From Gillisia sp. Hel_I_86 (lineage in GTDB: Bacteria; Bacteroidota; Bacteroidia; Flavobacteriales; Flavobacteriaceae), in assembly GCF_007827275.1 (NCBI RefSeq), contig NZ_VISE01000001.1, positions 1,302,001 through 1,366,000 on the forward strand: a DNA stretch of 64,000 nucleotides, written 5' to 3'. This document shows positions 53,867-63,023 of this stretch, in pieces. The notes under the pieces were generated by a model. It made no database searches and was not told where the DNA came from. It worked only from the letters and a program-made list of their open reading frames with translations. Each line of letters opens with the position of its first letter. The stretch's first letter is position 1. The translations under genes were made by a program, and so were the position numbers.

Positions 53867-54376
53867 ATGCAAGCAAAAAACCCTAAAGATTCCAGAACTA
53901 TTCTTACCGACTTGGTACTTCCAAGTGAAACCAATCCATTAAACAATCTTTTTGGAGGGGAACTTTTAGCTCGTATGGATAGAGCTGCAAGTATTGCTGC
54001 CCGTAGACACAGCCGCAGAATTGTGGTAACCGCCTCTGTAAACCACGTTGCCTTTAATAAAGCAATCCCACTAGGAAGTGTTGTAACTGTAGAAGCTGCT
54101 GTGTCCCGAGCTTTTAAGACTTCTATGGAGATCTTTATAGATGTTTGGGTGGAGGATCGCGAAAGCGGAAAACGTTCTAGGGCCAATGAAGCTATCTACA
54201 CTTTTGTAGCGGTAGACGAAACAGGAACTCCTGTAATTGTACCCGAGTTAATTCCTGAAACAAAGTTGGAAACAGAGCGATTTGAAGCTGCTTTGCGAAG
54301 AAAACAATTGAGCTTGGTACTAGCAGGTAAAATGAAACCTTCTGAAGCTACCGAACTCAAGGCCTTGTTTGAATAA
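53867..54376 (+). CDS. Acyl-CoA thioesterase, YciA/BACH family
   Basis: 169 residues from ATG 53867 (a TTG six codons upstream is ignored). Hotdog fold; NPLNNLFGGELLARMDRAASIAARRHS holds the catalytic Asn/Asp region of the YciA/BACH type. Hydrolyses acyl-CoA in the cytoplasm. ATG choice is clear. Followed by the repeat region at 54.5 kb. Confidence 0.85.
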   Translation: MQAKNPKDSRTILTDLVLPSETNPLNNLFGGELLARMDRAASIAARRHSRRIVVTASVNHVAFNKAIPLGSVVTVEAAVSRAFKTSMEIFIDVWVEDRESGKRSRANEAIYTFVAVDETGTPVIVPELIPETKLETERFEAALRRKQLSLVLAGKMKPSEATELKALFE

Positions 54377-54828
54377 GTCTTTTCCTAATTTCAATATTTC
54401 TTAAAACAGAATAGAGCTCATTAGATAACTATATACAATTTTTATACAGTAAAGTCTGTTCGAGATCCGTGATAAAAAAATTATCCAGCGTAGGAAATTG
54501 ACGTGTTTTTTATATAAGCTGATGGGATGCTGAAACAAGTTCAGCATGACGACAATTCCGCATCGTCACCCTGAACTGGTTTCAGGGTCTTGGATTCACA
54601 AATAAATAAAAACACGTCAATGGTAGCGCAGTCGAGAACTTTTTAGCTTAAAAAGGAGGTTTCCCCCGAAGCATCGGGGCGCTCAACCTCACATCCCTAC
54701 TATACCACATCTACGGATCTATAAAATTGAATCAAAAAACCTGAGGGAAAGGCCGCGAGATATGTCCTGATAATTATCAAGACGGAGAAATTAAACTCTA
54801 AATGAGGTGTTAAAGCACCCCTTTGGAG
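54377..54828. other. Gene-free stretch with a repeat element
   Basis: 452 bases with no credible frame. Holds a 123-bp element with inverted ends and two REP-like units (54498-54620), then a CCCCGA/TCGGGG hairpin at about 54666-54681. The remainder shows no clear signal. Confidence 0.6.
54498..54620. repeat. 123-bp element with 13-bp terminal inverted repeats
   Basis: TTGACGTGTTTTT (54498-54510) is exactly complementary to 54608-54620. Inside are a reverse REP unit (54524-54550, stem ATGCTGAA/TTCAGCAT) and a forward unit (54565-54590, ACCCTGAA/TTCAGGGT), 14 bases apart. No coding capacity and no clear target-site duplication. Confidence 0.7.
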
Positions 54829-56052
54829 TTACATTTTCAAGATCCAAGCTGCAGGATCCATTTTTTCAGTATTCTTATAGATCAGGAAGTGTAACGTGGT
54901 TTTTCCGGAGCTGCTGCTCGTGGCAACTTCCCCGATATCTTGTCCTAAAGAAACCACATCTCCTTTGGAAACATAAACGTTGGATAGGTTGTTATAAATC
55001 GTAATATAATCCCCGTGTCTCACCATAATGGCTTTGTTGGCTCCTTTTACTGCTTGCACTTCACTAACTGTTCCACCAAATACAGCTCTTGCCTTTGCGC
55101 TTTTATCTGTTTCTATACGAACTCCATTGCTTTCTATCGTAGTGGATTTTACTATGGGGTGTTGTTGTGTCCCAAATCGCATGGTAACCACACCTGAACG
55201 GACAGGCCATGGCAATTTCCCTTTATTGCTTGCAAAATTGGCAGCTAAGGCTTTAGCTTCTGGGGTAAGCTCGTAAGTATCCCGGGATTTGGAACCGCTT
55301 TCCTTATTTGCTTTTGCAATAGAAGCTCGTATAATTTCGTCTATCTGCTTATCTATCGCATTTATTTCTTGTTGTTTTTTCTTTATTTGAGAGGCAAAAT
55401 CCCCTTCTTTCTTACGGATAGTTTGTATTAGAACTTGTTGCGATTTTCTGTTTTGTTCCAGTTGTGCCCTGGTTGCCCTGTTCTCTATTACCAACTTTTC
55501 CTTTACTTTCTTTTGCTCCAGTAAATTCGTGTTCAACACCTGTAATTCTTCAGATTTTATCTTGATCTCATCCCCTTGCTTCTTTCTATAATTGGCATAT
55601 TGCTTCATATACTGAAGCCTCTTGTAGGCTTGCAAAAAGTTTTGGGAAGAAAGCAGGAACATAATCCTGCTCTGCTGCGACTTGCTCTTATAGGATTTCT
55701 GGATCATTTGCCCGTAATCCTCTTTCAAACTCTCCAATTCCTTCCGTAGGGTCTGAATTTTATTGGTGTTGGAGTTTATATCACGCGTAAGTATATTGGC
55801 TTGTTGGTTGGTGACTTTTATCAAATTCTCTGTAGTCCTTATCTGTCTATCCAAATCTTCCACTTCTGTAAGCACCGATTTTTCCTTTTTCTTATTGGAA
55901 GATCGCAAACTATTTATTTTTTGAATCTCTTCACGCAGTTCTATCCTGCGCTCTTCGAGGCTCTCGCGAGTATTCTGGGAATAAGCTTGGGTGCATCCAA
56001 AAAACAGGAATGCAATTATGAAAATATGTTTGGAGTAGGTCTGTAACTTCAT
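54829..56052 (-). CDS. EnvC/NlpD-type murein hydrolase activator
   Basis: 407 residues with a signal peptide (about 1-25), a long coiled coil (about 28-240) and a C-terminal LytM/M23 domain (about 280-407). The usual zinc-site residues are changed: the HLH motif reads TLH, and the Hx..D segment lacks the His and Asp. Thus it is probably a non-catalytic amidase activator like E. coli EnvC, not a peptidase. It overlaps the DUF4292 stop by one base. Confidence 0.82.
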   Translation of the reverse strand: MKLQTYSKHIFIIAFLFFGCTQAYSQNTRESLEERRIELREEIQKINSLRSSNKKKEKSVLTEVEDLDRQIRTTENLIKVTNQQANILTRDINSNTNKIQTLRKELESLKEDYGQMIQKSYKSKSQQSRIMFLLSSQNFLQAYKRLQYMKQYANYRKKQGDEIKIKSEELQVLNTNLLEQKKVKEKLVIENRATRAQLEQNRKSQQVLIQTIRKKEGDFASQIKKKQQEINAIDKQIDEIIRASIAKANKESGSKSRDTYELTPEAKALAANFASNKGKLPWPVRSGVVTMRFGTQQHPIVKSTTIESNGVRIETDKSAKARAVFGGTVSEVQAVKGANKAIMVRHGDYITIYNNLSNVYVSKGDVVSLGQDIGEVATSSSSGKTTLHFLIYKNTEKMDPAAWILKM

Positions 56053-56819
56053 TATTCTATCTGAATTTCATCGTATCCTGAAGGGATCTCAAAAGGAAAA
56101 CTAACCGATTCATTAAACGTAACCGATCTATAGGCGATATCTACCTGCGTGCCCTTACCTTCACTATTAGCTACAATCTTGATTTCTTCAGGAAAGTTCT
56201 GATTGTTTACTTTTTGATATTTTGGATAGGTAACCGTTACGTTCCTGTTTTCTTTTTCTTGGGCTAACTGCTGCGCAAGTGCTTTGTAGCTTTTGGCATC
56301 CAATAAAAACAGCTTTTTTACTAATTCCAATTCATTTGAAGGGACTAATTGATAGCCTTGAGTAGATTCAGATAACACATATTTATCTTCCCTAAGATCA
56401 TAAATGGCTTGACCGATTAATAAATTCTGAAGTTTTTTATAATCCAGCGGAGTTCCCAGCCATTTGCTCACCAAACTATAGTCTCCATCAAAATAGGTCT
56501 TCCCTATTTTTTCGTAATAACTTACCCTGTCTTTGGTGATCAACACCTTTGCTAAAGGAATTCCCAATAATTGGGCGCTCATCCAAATAGCACTGTCCTT
56601 TTGCATCCTAAAACTCACGGTAAGCGATTGTGAGCGCTCCTCGTCTTGATACTGCAATCTCAGTCTGCTGTTCAAAGTTTTAAAGTCAGGTTCGTTGCTG
56701 TAATGCATCGCCACGACTTTGTTTACTGCCGCATCCTCTATAACCAAGGCTTTTTTTCTGCTTCCGCATCCAATAATTAGAAAGGAAACGAGCGTTAGGG
56801 TACATATATTCTTGATCAT
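56052..56819 (-). CDS. DUF4292 lipoprotein
   Basis: 255 residues. Lipobox LIIGC (C18). DUF4292 region (about 40-255) with RMQKDSAIWMSAQLLGIPLAKVLITKDRVSYYE, similar in plan to LolB/LolA-like lipoprotein-binding folds. Outer-membrane-associated. It starts directly after the TPR gene stop and overlaps the EnvC-like start, so the three are coupled. Confidence 0.82.
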   Translation of the reverse strand: MIKNICTLTLVSFLIIGCGSRKKALVIEDAAVNKVVAMHYSNEPDFKTLNSRLRLQYQDEERSQSLTVSFRMQKDSAIWMSAQLLGIPLAKVLITKDRVSYYEKIGKTYFDGDYSLVSKWLGTPLDYKKLQNLLIGQAIYDLREDKYVLSESTQGYQLVPSNELELVKKLFLLDAKSYKALAQQLAQEKENRNVTVTYPKYQKVNNQNFPEEIKIVANSEGKGTQVDIAYRSVTFNESVSFPFEIPSGYDEIQIE

Positions 56820-58190
56820 TTAGTTTTCTGTTTTTTTAATTGAATTGGCCTTCTCTTTAAATTCGGTGGCTTTAGGTGTGTTTCCCAATCCCGAATGCGC
56901 AACCGACAGTTGCGCATAAAAATCGCGCTCCATATCTATATCGTCTATCAAATAATCCAGCCCAAATGTAAGTATTTCCAGTGCTTCGTTGTACTTCTTT
57001 AAATTATTTAAAGCTGCTCCTTTTATAAGGTATAATAAGGCTTGTGCGGGAAAGATCTCCAATCCGGAACCGCTTAATTCTGAAGCTTCTTTAAATTTTA
57101 AGAGATCCAACTGAAGCAATAACGTATTTCTAAGCAACTCATAATTATCAATATTAGATCCGATTCCCATCTCAAAAAAAGAAAGCGCCTGTTCTTTTTC
57201 GTTTTTCTGAAGGAAATAATCTCCGAATTTCTGAAAGATCCCTGGATTGTTCTCGCTTTTTGAAAACAGTGCCGCTACTTGTTTAAGTTCTTCATCATAT
57301 CCTGCGTGCTCATTTACAAATAACAGAAAATCATTTAACACCTTGAATTTTGAAGTAGCATCTATTTCTTCAGACTCCAACACCAATCTCATAGAGCTGA
57401 GTGCTTCATCGGTTCTATCATTATTTAAGTAAAACTTATAAAGTGCCAGATGTACCACTTTTGAAGTAGGAAAGAGTTGTTGCATTTTCTGTGCGGTCTC
57501 GAAAGCCTCTTTTTCCAGACCTTCATCGCTGTACACATAAATAAGATTTAGGTAGTTCATCTCATTCTCTGGGTTCAATGTAATAGACTCCTCAAGGGTT
57601 TTTATTTGAGCCGAAGTATTATTGGTAAGCGCATATATTTGTTGCCTTAAGCTATTTCTATATTCGGTTATACCAAGCTCAATATCCAACTGATCCAATA
57701 AAGCGATCAATTTATCGAACTGCTGAAGTTCAAAATACATTTTCGCCAAATCGTCGTAATACTTCTCATTATAAGCAACCAGCTTTTTATTGACCAAAAT
57801 AGCCTGCTCATACTGCTTGTTCAAATAATAAGATTCCATAAGTGCCTGAAGGATCCACTCCCTATTTGGTTGTAACCTGTTTGCCTTTTGAAAATTATTT
57901 ATGGCATTATCCAGATCATTGAGGGATTTATAATTCTTTCCTAATTCAAAATAAATCACCGCATTGTTAGGCTGAATTTTTTCGGCTTTTTGAAGAGCAA
58001 CTATCGCCTTTTCGTAATTTTCGATTGCCTTTTGTTTCAAGGCTTCAAAAAAATATTCCCGAAACGCATCGTTTACCTCCCCAAGATCGTCTACCGCAAC
58101 TTCTTGCAACGGATTTTGCCCTTCTTGAGCATTTAGCCCCGAAGTGAAAATCATGCCAAAAAGCAGGAAATAAACAAGCTTGCGTATCAT
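56820..58190 (-). CDS. TPR-repeat protein
   Basis: 456 residues with a signal peptide (about 1-21, ending SGLNAQ). Multiple TPR units (for example NAVIYFELGKNYKSLNDLDNAINNFQKA) fill the rest. Probably a periplasmic or outer-membrane scaffold in envelope assembly, by company with DUF4292, EnvC-like and flippase genes. Zero gap to DUF4292. Confidence 0.8.
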   Translation of the reverse strand: MIRKLVYFLLFGMIFTSGLNAQEGQNPLQEVAVDDLGEVNDAFREYFFEALKQKAIENYEKAIVALQKAEKIQPNNAVIYFELGKNYKSLNDLDNAINNFQKANRLQPNREWILQALMESYYLNKQYEQAILVNKKLVAYNEKYYDDLAKMYFELQQFDKLIALLDQLDIELGITEYRNSLRQQIYALTNNTSAQIKTLEESITLNPENEMNYLNLIYVYSDEGLEKEAFETAQKMQQLFPTSKVVHLALYKFYLNNDRTDEALSSMRLVLESEEIDATSKFKVLNDFLLFVNEHAGYDEELKQVAALFSKSENNPGIFQKFGDYFLQKNEKEQALSFFEMGIGSNIDNYELLRNTLLLQLDLLKFKEASELSGSGLEIFPAQALLYLIKGAALNNLKKYNEALEILTFGLDYLIDDIDMERDFYAQLSVAHSGLGNTPKATEFKEKANSIKKTEN

Positions 58191-58204
58191 TGCTATTAGT
58201 TATA

Positions 58205-59215
58205 TTATTCTAAAACCGTATAATCCCCGATACTGATCTGTGTGAAGTTTCCATCGAATTTTGCATAATTACCAATCATGGCATTGTCTAAATTTGCATT
58301 TTTCACCTCAGACTCAGTTTGAATTAAACTATTTTTGATAGTTGAATTTTCAATTTTTGTGCCCTTCCCAATAGAAACATTCGGTCCTATTTTGGCATTT
58401 ATAAGCACGACATTTTCTCCGATAAAACATGGTTCGGTGATTTCAGAATTGGTGATCTTTACAGAATCCGAGATCAATTTTTCGCCATCTTGGTGCAAGA
58501 AACTCAACATCCTTCCATTGGTCTCCACAGTGATCTGCTTATTCCCGCAGTCCATCCATTCATCTACTTTCCCCGGGACAAAAACATTGCCACTGGCCTG
58601 CATCGCCTTAATACCATCATTTATTTGGTACTCTCCACCGCGAATTATATTTTGGTCCAATACTTTTTGAAGCTCGGTTTTTAGAACCGCTACATCTTTA
58701 AAATAGTAGATCCCAATCACGGCTAGATCTGAAACGAATTCTTCCGGCTTTTCAACCAATTCGGTGATCTCGTTCTTTTCATTCAGTTTAACTACTCCAT
58801 AGGCATTCGGGTTTTCCACCTGCTTTACCCAGATCACGGCATCGGCATCCTTATTCAGTGTGAAATCAGCCTTAAAAAGTGTATCGGCATATGCGACAAC
58901 TGCCGGACCGGAAAGGGATTCCTTAGCGCACATTATGGCGTGCCCAGTTCCTAAAGGCTTATCTTGGTAATAGATAGTTCCCTTAGCCCCCAAACTCTCT
59001 GCAATCGCTTTTAAATCGGTTTCCACCTTTTCACCAAAATCCTGCCCAATGATAAATGCAACTTCATCTACCTTTTCATCCAACACCTTCGCGATGTCTT
59101 CTACCAATCTATGAACTATTGGTTTTCCTGCAATTGGAATTAAAGGTTTTGGAACGGTTAAGGTATGTGGTCTTAATCTTGAGCCGCGACCGGCCATTGG
59201 TACTATTATTTTCAT
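58205..59215 (-). CDS. Sugar-1-phosphate nucleotidyltransferase
   Basis: 336 residues. The N-terminal MAGRGSRLRPHTLTVPKPLI is the NTP-transferase signature (GxGxR...K). A C-terminal left-handed beta-helix segment (about 250-330, hexapeptides such as SIGKGTKIENSTI) follows. Could be a glucose-1-phosphate thymidylyl- or mannose-1-phosphate guanylyltransferase; substrate not readable. Part of an envelope operon. Confidence 0.85.
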   Translation of the reverse strand: MKIIVPMAGRGSRLRPHTLTVPKPLIPIAGKPIVHRLVEDIAKVLDEKVDEVAFIIGQDFGEKVETDLKAIAESLGAKGTIYYQDKPLGTGHAIMCAKESLSGPAVVAYADTLFKADFTLNKDADAVIWVKQVENPNAYGVVKLNEKNEITELVEKPEEFVSDLAVIGIYYFKDVAVLKTELQKVLDQNIIRGGEYQINDGIKAMQASGNVFVPGKVDEWMDCGNKQITVETNGRMLSFLHQDGEKLISDSVKITNSEITEPCFIGENVVLINAKIGPNVSIGKGTKIENSTIKNSLIQTESEVKNANLDNAMIGNYAKFDGNFTQISIGDYTVLE

Positions 59216-59253
59216 TTTATGTTTTATTTTGATTCAGTTAGAATTATAATTTC

Positions 59254-59326
59254 GTCATCCTGAATTCATTTCAGGATCTTAATAAGTGCAAAATTATACT
59301 AGAAGCTGAATCAAGTTCAGCTTGAC
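59254..59326. repeat. REP-like doublet between dut and the nucleotidyltransferase gene
   Basis: Forward unit 59254-59279 has stem ATCCTGAA/TTCAGGAT. Reverse unit 59301-59326 has stem AAGCTGAA/TTCAGCTT. The pair lies inside an apparently continuous operon. Confidence 0.75.
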
Positions 59327-59356
59327 GGCTCTTGTCCTAACTTAAAATTATACTAA

Positions 59357-59791
59357 TTATTTATTCCCGGTACTTCCAAAGCCACCGGCTCCTCTACTGG
59401 TGTCTTCCAGAACTTCTACTTGCTCCCAAGTGATCTGTTCGTGCTTTGCAATTACCATTTGTGCCACTCGCTCGCCATTTTCGATAACGAAATCTTCATT
59501 GGAAAGGTTTACAAGAATTACGCCTATTTCTCCACGATAATCTGCATCTATGGTTCCCGGGGAATTTAAAACGGTGATCCCTTTTTTTGCAGCGAGTCCG
59601 CTTCTTGGTCTTACCTGAGCTTCAAAACCCAAGGGCAGTGCCATGAAAAGTCCCGTTTTAACGATGGCCCGCTCCAAAGGTTTTAACGTGATAGGTTCTA
59701 AAATATTGGCTCTTAGGTCCATCCCTGCAGAGAATGCAGTTTCATAATTTGGTAAATCGTGCGCCGACTTATTGATGATTTTTACTTTCAT
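59357..59791 (-). CDS. dut: dUTP diphosphatase
   Basis: 144 residues. Five dUTPase motifs are visible: [33 protein letters not shown] and [10 protein letters not shown]. It hydrolyses dUTP to dUMP, trimeric, cytoplasmic. Its ATG overlaps the flippase stop by 4 bases. Confidence 0.95.
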   Translation of the reverse strand: MKVKIINKSAHDLPNYETAFSAGMDLRANILEPITLKPLERAIVKTGLFMALPLGFEAQVRPRSGLAAKKGITVLNSPGTIDADYRGEIGVILVNLSNEDFVIENGERVAQMVIAKHEQITWEQVEVLEDTSRGAGGFGSTGNK

Positions 59792-61230
59792 TGATCCAGA
59801 ATTTGTTTAAAATCTTTACGCTCATTTAAAAATACAGTAGTTAAAAATATTCCCAGGAAGAGCGTACCTATAAAATAATTTTCGCGGAAATAGATAAATG
59901 ATATTGCAGACAATCCAACTGCCAACAAAAGATAGAGCATAATGCGTTTTACATTATACGGCACCGGGTAATATTTTCTTCCGAAGTAAAAGGATATAAG
60001 CATCATTGCGCCGTATGCCGCTAAGGTGGTATAGGCTGAAGCCATAAAGCCAATAACCGGAATAAGCAAAATATTCATGACGATAGTGATCAATGCCCCA
60101 ATTATCGAGATGTACATTCCCGCCTTGGTCCTATCTGTAAGTTTATACCAAATTGCCAAGTTATGATAAATCCCTAAAAACAGATTTGCAAGCAATATTA
60201 TTGGCACTACCGAAATAGTTACCCAATATTCAGGGTTTGGAATAATAAGCATTTTGAAAAAATCCAAAAATAAAATCATAATTAGAAGGATCAGGCTTCC
60301 GAAAATCACGAAATAATTAAGGATATTGGCATAGGTTTGTTTCGCATTTTCATTTTTTGAATGGTTAAAAAAGAAAGGCTCCGCCCCCATTCTAAAGGCT
60401 TGGACAAATATGGTCATGAAAATTGCCAGTTTATAGCAAGCTGCATAGGCACCCATAATATCTTCAGAAATCATTTCCTTTAACAAGATCTTATCGAGCA
60501 TTTCATTAATTACAAATGCAATTCCAGCAATCATAATTGGCCATCCATAGTTCCACATCTGTTTAAAAATGCCAAATTTGAATTCGATCTTAGAGCGGAA
60601 AAAATAGGGTAGCAAGATTAAAAAGGTCGCTCCACTTGCCAAGAGATTTGCTAGAAATATATATTGCACTTGATCTTCTGAAGAATACCTTTCCAAAATA
60701 AAATCTGGGACAAAACTTGGATGATCGGGAACTAACCATAAAAAGAAGAAATTCACCAAAACCACTATGGCAATATTAAAGATCTTTATTCCTGCAAATT
60801 TTATAGGCCTATTCGAAGCTCTTAAATAAGCAAAGGGAACTACAACCAAAGCATCCAAAGCTAAGATTGCTAAAAGCATATTAAAATATTTTGGGTTAAG
60901 ATCAACAAGTTCTATAAGCTGATCTTTAAAAAGAAAAACCAGTGTAAAGAAAACTATTGTGGTCGCGGTAAGACTAATAAATGCTGTAGAAAACACCTGC
61001 TTTTTCCTATCTGAATGGCTGAAATACCTAAAAAATGCGGTTTCCATACCATAGGTAAGGATCACATTAAAGAATGCTGCCCAAACGTAAAAGGTGGTAT
61101 TTACAGAATACCCAACTGTAGAAAGCGCCGTTACGTGCAAGGGTACCAAGATAAAATTCATGAGCCTTGGCAAAACTGTTGCAAAACCATAAATAATGGT
61201 ATCCTGAAAGAAACGTTTTAAGGTGCTCAA
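59788..61230 (-). CDS. Polysaccharide/lipid flippase (MATE/MVF-like)
   Basis: 480 residues with about 12-14 transmembrane segments. The repeated hydrophobic segments and the N-terminal [20 protein letters not shown] resemble Wzx/PST-type exporters that flip lipid-linked sugars across the inner membrane. Function is suggested by fold and by the envelope neighbours, not by a specific motif. Confidence 0.82.
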   Translation of the reverse strand: MSTLKRFFQDTIIYGFATVLPRLMNFILVPLHVTALSTVGYSVNTTFYVWAAFFNVILTYGMETAFFRYFSHSDRKKQVFSTAFISLTATTIVFFTLVFLFKDQLIELVDLNPKYFNMLLAILALDALVVVPFAYLRASNRPIKFAGIKIFNIAIVVLVNFFFLWLVPDHPSFVPDFILERYSSEDQVQYIFLANLLASGATFLILLPYFFRSKIEFKFGIFKQMWNYGWPIMIAGIAFVINEMLDKILLKEMISEDIMGAYAACYKLAIFMTIFVQAFRMGAEPFFFNHSKNENAKQTYANILNYFVIFGSLILLIMILFLDFFKMLIIPNPEYWVTISVVPIILLANLFLGIYHNLAIWYKLTDRTKAGMYISIIGALITIVMNILLIPVIGFMASAYTTLAAYGAMMLISFYFGRKYYPVPYNVKRIMLYLLLAVGLSAISFIYFRENYFIGTLFLGIFLTTVFLNERKDFKQILDQ

Positions 61231-61334
61231 AAGCGGCTTGAATTAGGGTATAAATATCTTAATTTATCAGCTAACAACTGGAATCAAAAATTAATATTTC
61301 CCTATTGTTTTCAACAACAAATTGGCTAGTAATA

Positions 61335-61369
61335 TAAAAAAAACGGAATGAAAAAACATCGCCCCGTTT
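61335..61369 (-). terminator. Terminator of the small lipoprotein gene
   Basis: AAACGG (61341-61346) and CCGTTT (61364-61369) pair, and the minus-strand transcript continues with TTTTTATA. Confidence 0.65.
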
Positions 61370-61391
61370 CTAATGGTTAATAAATGTAAGA

Positions 61392-61835
61392 TTATACTCT
61401 TTCTTTAACGCCTGTAAGTTTGTAATATTTCACTTTGGAATTCTGGGTGAATATCAAAATGGCTTCATCATCCTTCAGTTCGAAGTCCATTTTCTCTGTT
61501 TTCTGCGGCAATTTGTTACCGTATTCCTCTTTAGGATCGGAACTCATGATCATATCCGGCTTGGCCATTTGAAAAGTGGCCATATACACTCCTGGCTTAT
61601 CTGGACTAGTTGTTAGGTTCGCTTTTTTATTTCTGAAATAGACTTCGTCTAGACTCACCCTGTTCGACTGAATAGCGGTAACGGGAATATAGAATGTAAT
61701 TTCTTCTCCTTTTGTGGTATAATATGCAGAATCCATAGTGGCAGGCTCTTTTTCCTGTAGTCCGTTATTGCCAGCGCAGCTAGCAAATAAAATAGTTACA
61801 AGTGAAATGCTGAAAAATAGGTAGAGATGTTTCAT
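61392..61835 (-). CDS. Small lipoprotein of unknown function
   Basis: 147 residues. Signal with lipobox LFASC (C20), then a beta-rich domain without a recognised family (ITFYIPVTAIQSNRVSLDEVYFRNKKANLTT). Surface or periplasmic. Monocistronic; terminator follows. Confidence 0.6.
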   Translation of the reverse strand: MKHLYLFFSISLVTILFASCAGNNGLQEKEPATMDSAYYTTKGEEITFYIPVTAIQSNRVSLDEVYFRNKKANLTTSPDKPGVYMATFQMAKPDMIMSSDPKEEYGNKLPQKTEKMDFELKDDEAILIFTQNSKVKYYKLTGVKERV

Positions 61836-61881
61836 GATGATTGTTTTATGCCTAGTTTTAAAACAAAATGAGTGCCAAAAG

Positions 61882-61911
61882 AAAACCCCTCCAGAATTTG
61901 AAGGGTTTTTT
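61882..61911 (-). terminator. Probable terminator downstream of atpG
   Basis: AAAACCC and GGGTTTT pair over an intervening 14-base loop. A T-rich tract follows on the minus strand. It lies about 210 bases past the atpG stop. Confidence 0.5.
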
Positions 61912-62014
61912 ATATGTTTTTGAATATCTTTTAAGTCAGTCTCAGCTTGAAGAAAATTTTAGATTATATAATCACTCTTCAACAACCCCAGTAGTGTGAT
62001 ATTTTCTTTCCATT

Positions 62015-62087
62015 GTCATTCTGAACGGAATGAAATGCAGTGAAGAATCTCAAGTTGATAAAGAGATTCCTCCTGTGTCGGAATGAC
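62015..62087. repeat. REP-like doublet after atpG
   Basis: 62015-62051 (GTCATTCT...AGAATCTC) is followed 11 bases later by 62063-62087 (GAGATTCC...GGAATGAC), whose stem is ATTCC/GGAAT. It shares unit types with 8640-8719. Confidence 0.7.
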
Positions 62088-62118
62088 ACCATCAGAGACT
62101 AAGTGTGACAGCTACTTT

Positions 62119-62979
62119 TTAATTATTCAATGCTTCCGCTCCACCTACAATCTCCAAGATCTCGTTGGTAATAGCGGCTTGTCTTGCTTTGTTGTAAGAC
62201 AATTTAAGTGCATCCCTTAGCTCTGTTGCATTATCTGTTGCTTTGTGCATCGCCGTCATACGAGCTCCATGCTCTGATGCCAACGAATCGCTCATCGCTT
62301 TGAACAACTGCATTTTAAGGGACTTAGGAATAAGATCTTTTACGATCTGTTCTTTTTCTGGTTCAAAAATGTAATCTAGGTTTACATTCGTTTCAGTTTC
62401 AAACTTTTCAATAGGTAAAAACTGCTCTGTAATTACATCTTGAGTGGCCGCATTTACAAACTGATTGTATACGAGGGAGATCTCATCATACCTGCCATCC
62501 AAGAACCATTGCATGATATTTTCTGCTATTGCGGCAACGTTATCATACTTAAGATCATCAAAAATAGCATTGTTGTTCTCGGTAACTGTATACGTCTTAC
62601 TTAACACATCATTCGCTTTTTTCCCTAAAGTCAAGATTTCCACGTTCTTGTCGCTGTATTTTGACGCAGCAACCGCGCGAGCACCTTTAACAATATTCGT
62701 GTTAAAAGCGCCAGCCAATCCCCTGTTGGAAGAAATAGCGACTATCAAGACCTTTTTAACTTCTCTTTGTTCGGCGAAAGCGCTTCCGCTATCGTCATCC
62801 AAAGAAGCACTAAGGCTTTGTAGCAATTCTGTTAACTTTTCAGAATAAGGTCGCATGGCAGTAATGGCATCCTGCGCTTTGCTCAACTTTGCAGCCGATA
62901 CCAATTTCATGGCACTGGTAATTTGCATGGTTGATGAAACCGAGGTAATCCTGTTGCGTAATTCTTTTAAGTTTGCCAT
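62119..62979 (-). CDS. atpG: ATP synthase F1 gamma subunit
   Basis: 286 residues. The N-terminal MANLKELRNRITSVSSTMQITSAMKLVSAAKL and the C-terminal LSYNKARQAAITNEILEIVGGAEAL coiled-coil ends are diagnostic. It is the rotary shaft of the F1 motor. It lies 44 bases after atpA, in the order alpha-gamma. Confidence 0.97.
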   Translation of the reverse strand: MANLKELRNRITSVSSTMQITSAMKLVSAAKLSKAQDAITAMRPYSEKLTELLQSLSASLDDDSGSAFAEQREVKKVLIVAISSNRGLAGAFNTNIVKGARAVAASKYSDKNVEILTLGKKANDVLSKTYTVTENNNAIFDDLKYDNVAAIAENIMQWFLDGRYDEISLVYNQFVNAATQDVITEQFLPIEKFETETNVNLDYIFEPEKEQIVKDLIPKSLKMQLFKAMSDSLASEHGARMTAMHKATDNATELRDALKLSYNKARQAAITNEILEIVGGAEALNN

Positions 62980-63023
62980 ATTATTTAATTATAAATTCTG
63001 AATTTAAAATTCTGAATTCTAAA

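Noticed and set aside
54829-56052. Active M23 metallopeptidase
   Set aside because: The zinc-ligand and catalytic residues are not all present; activator is more likely.
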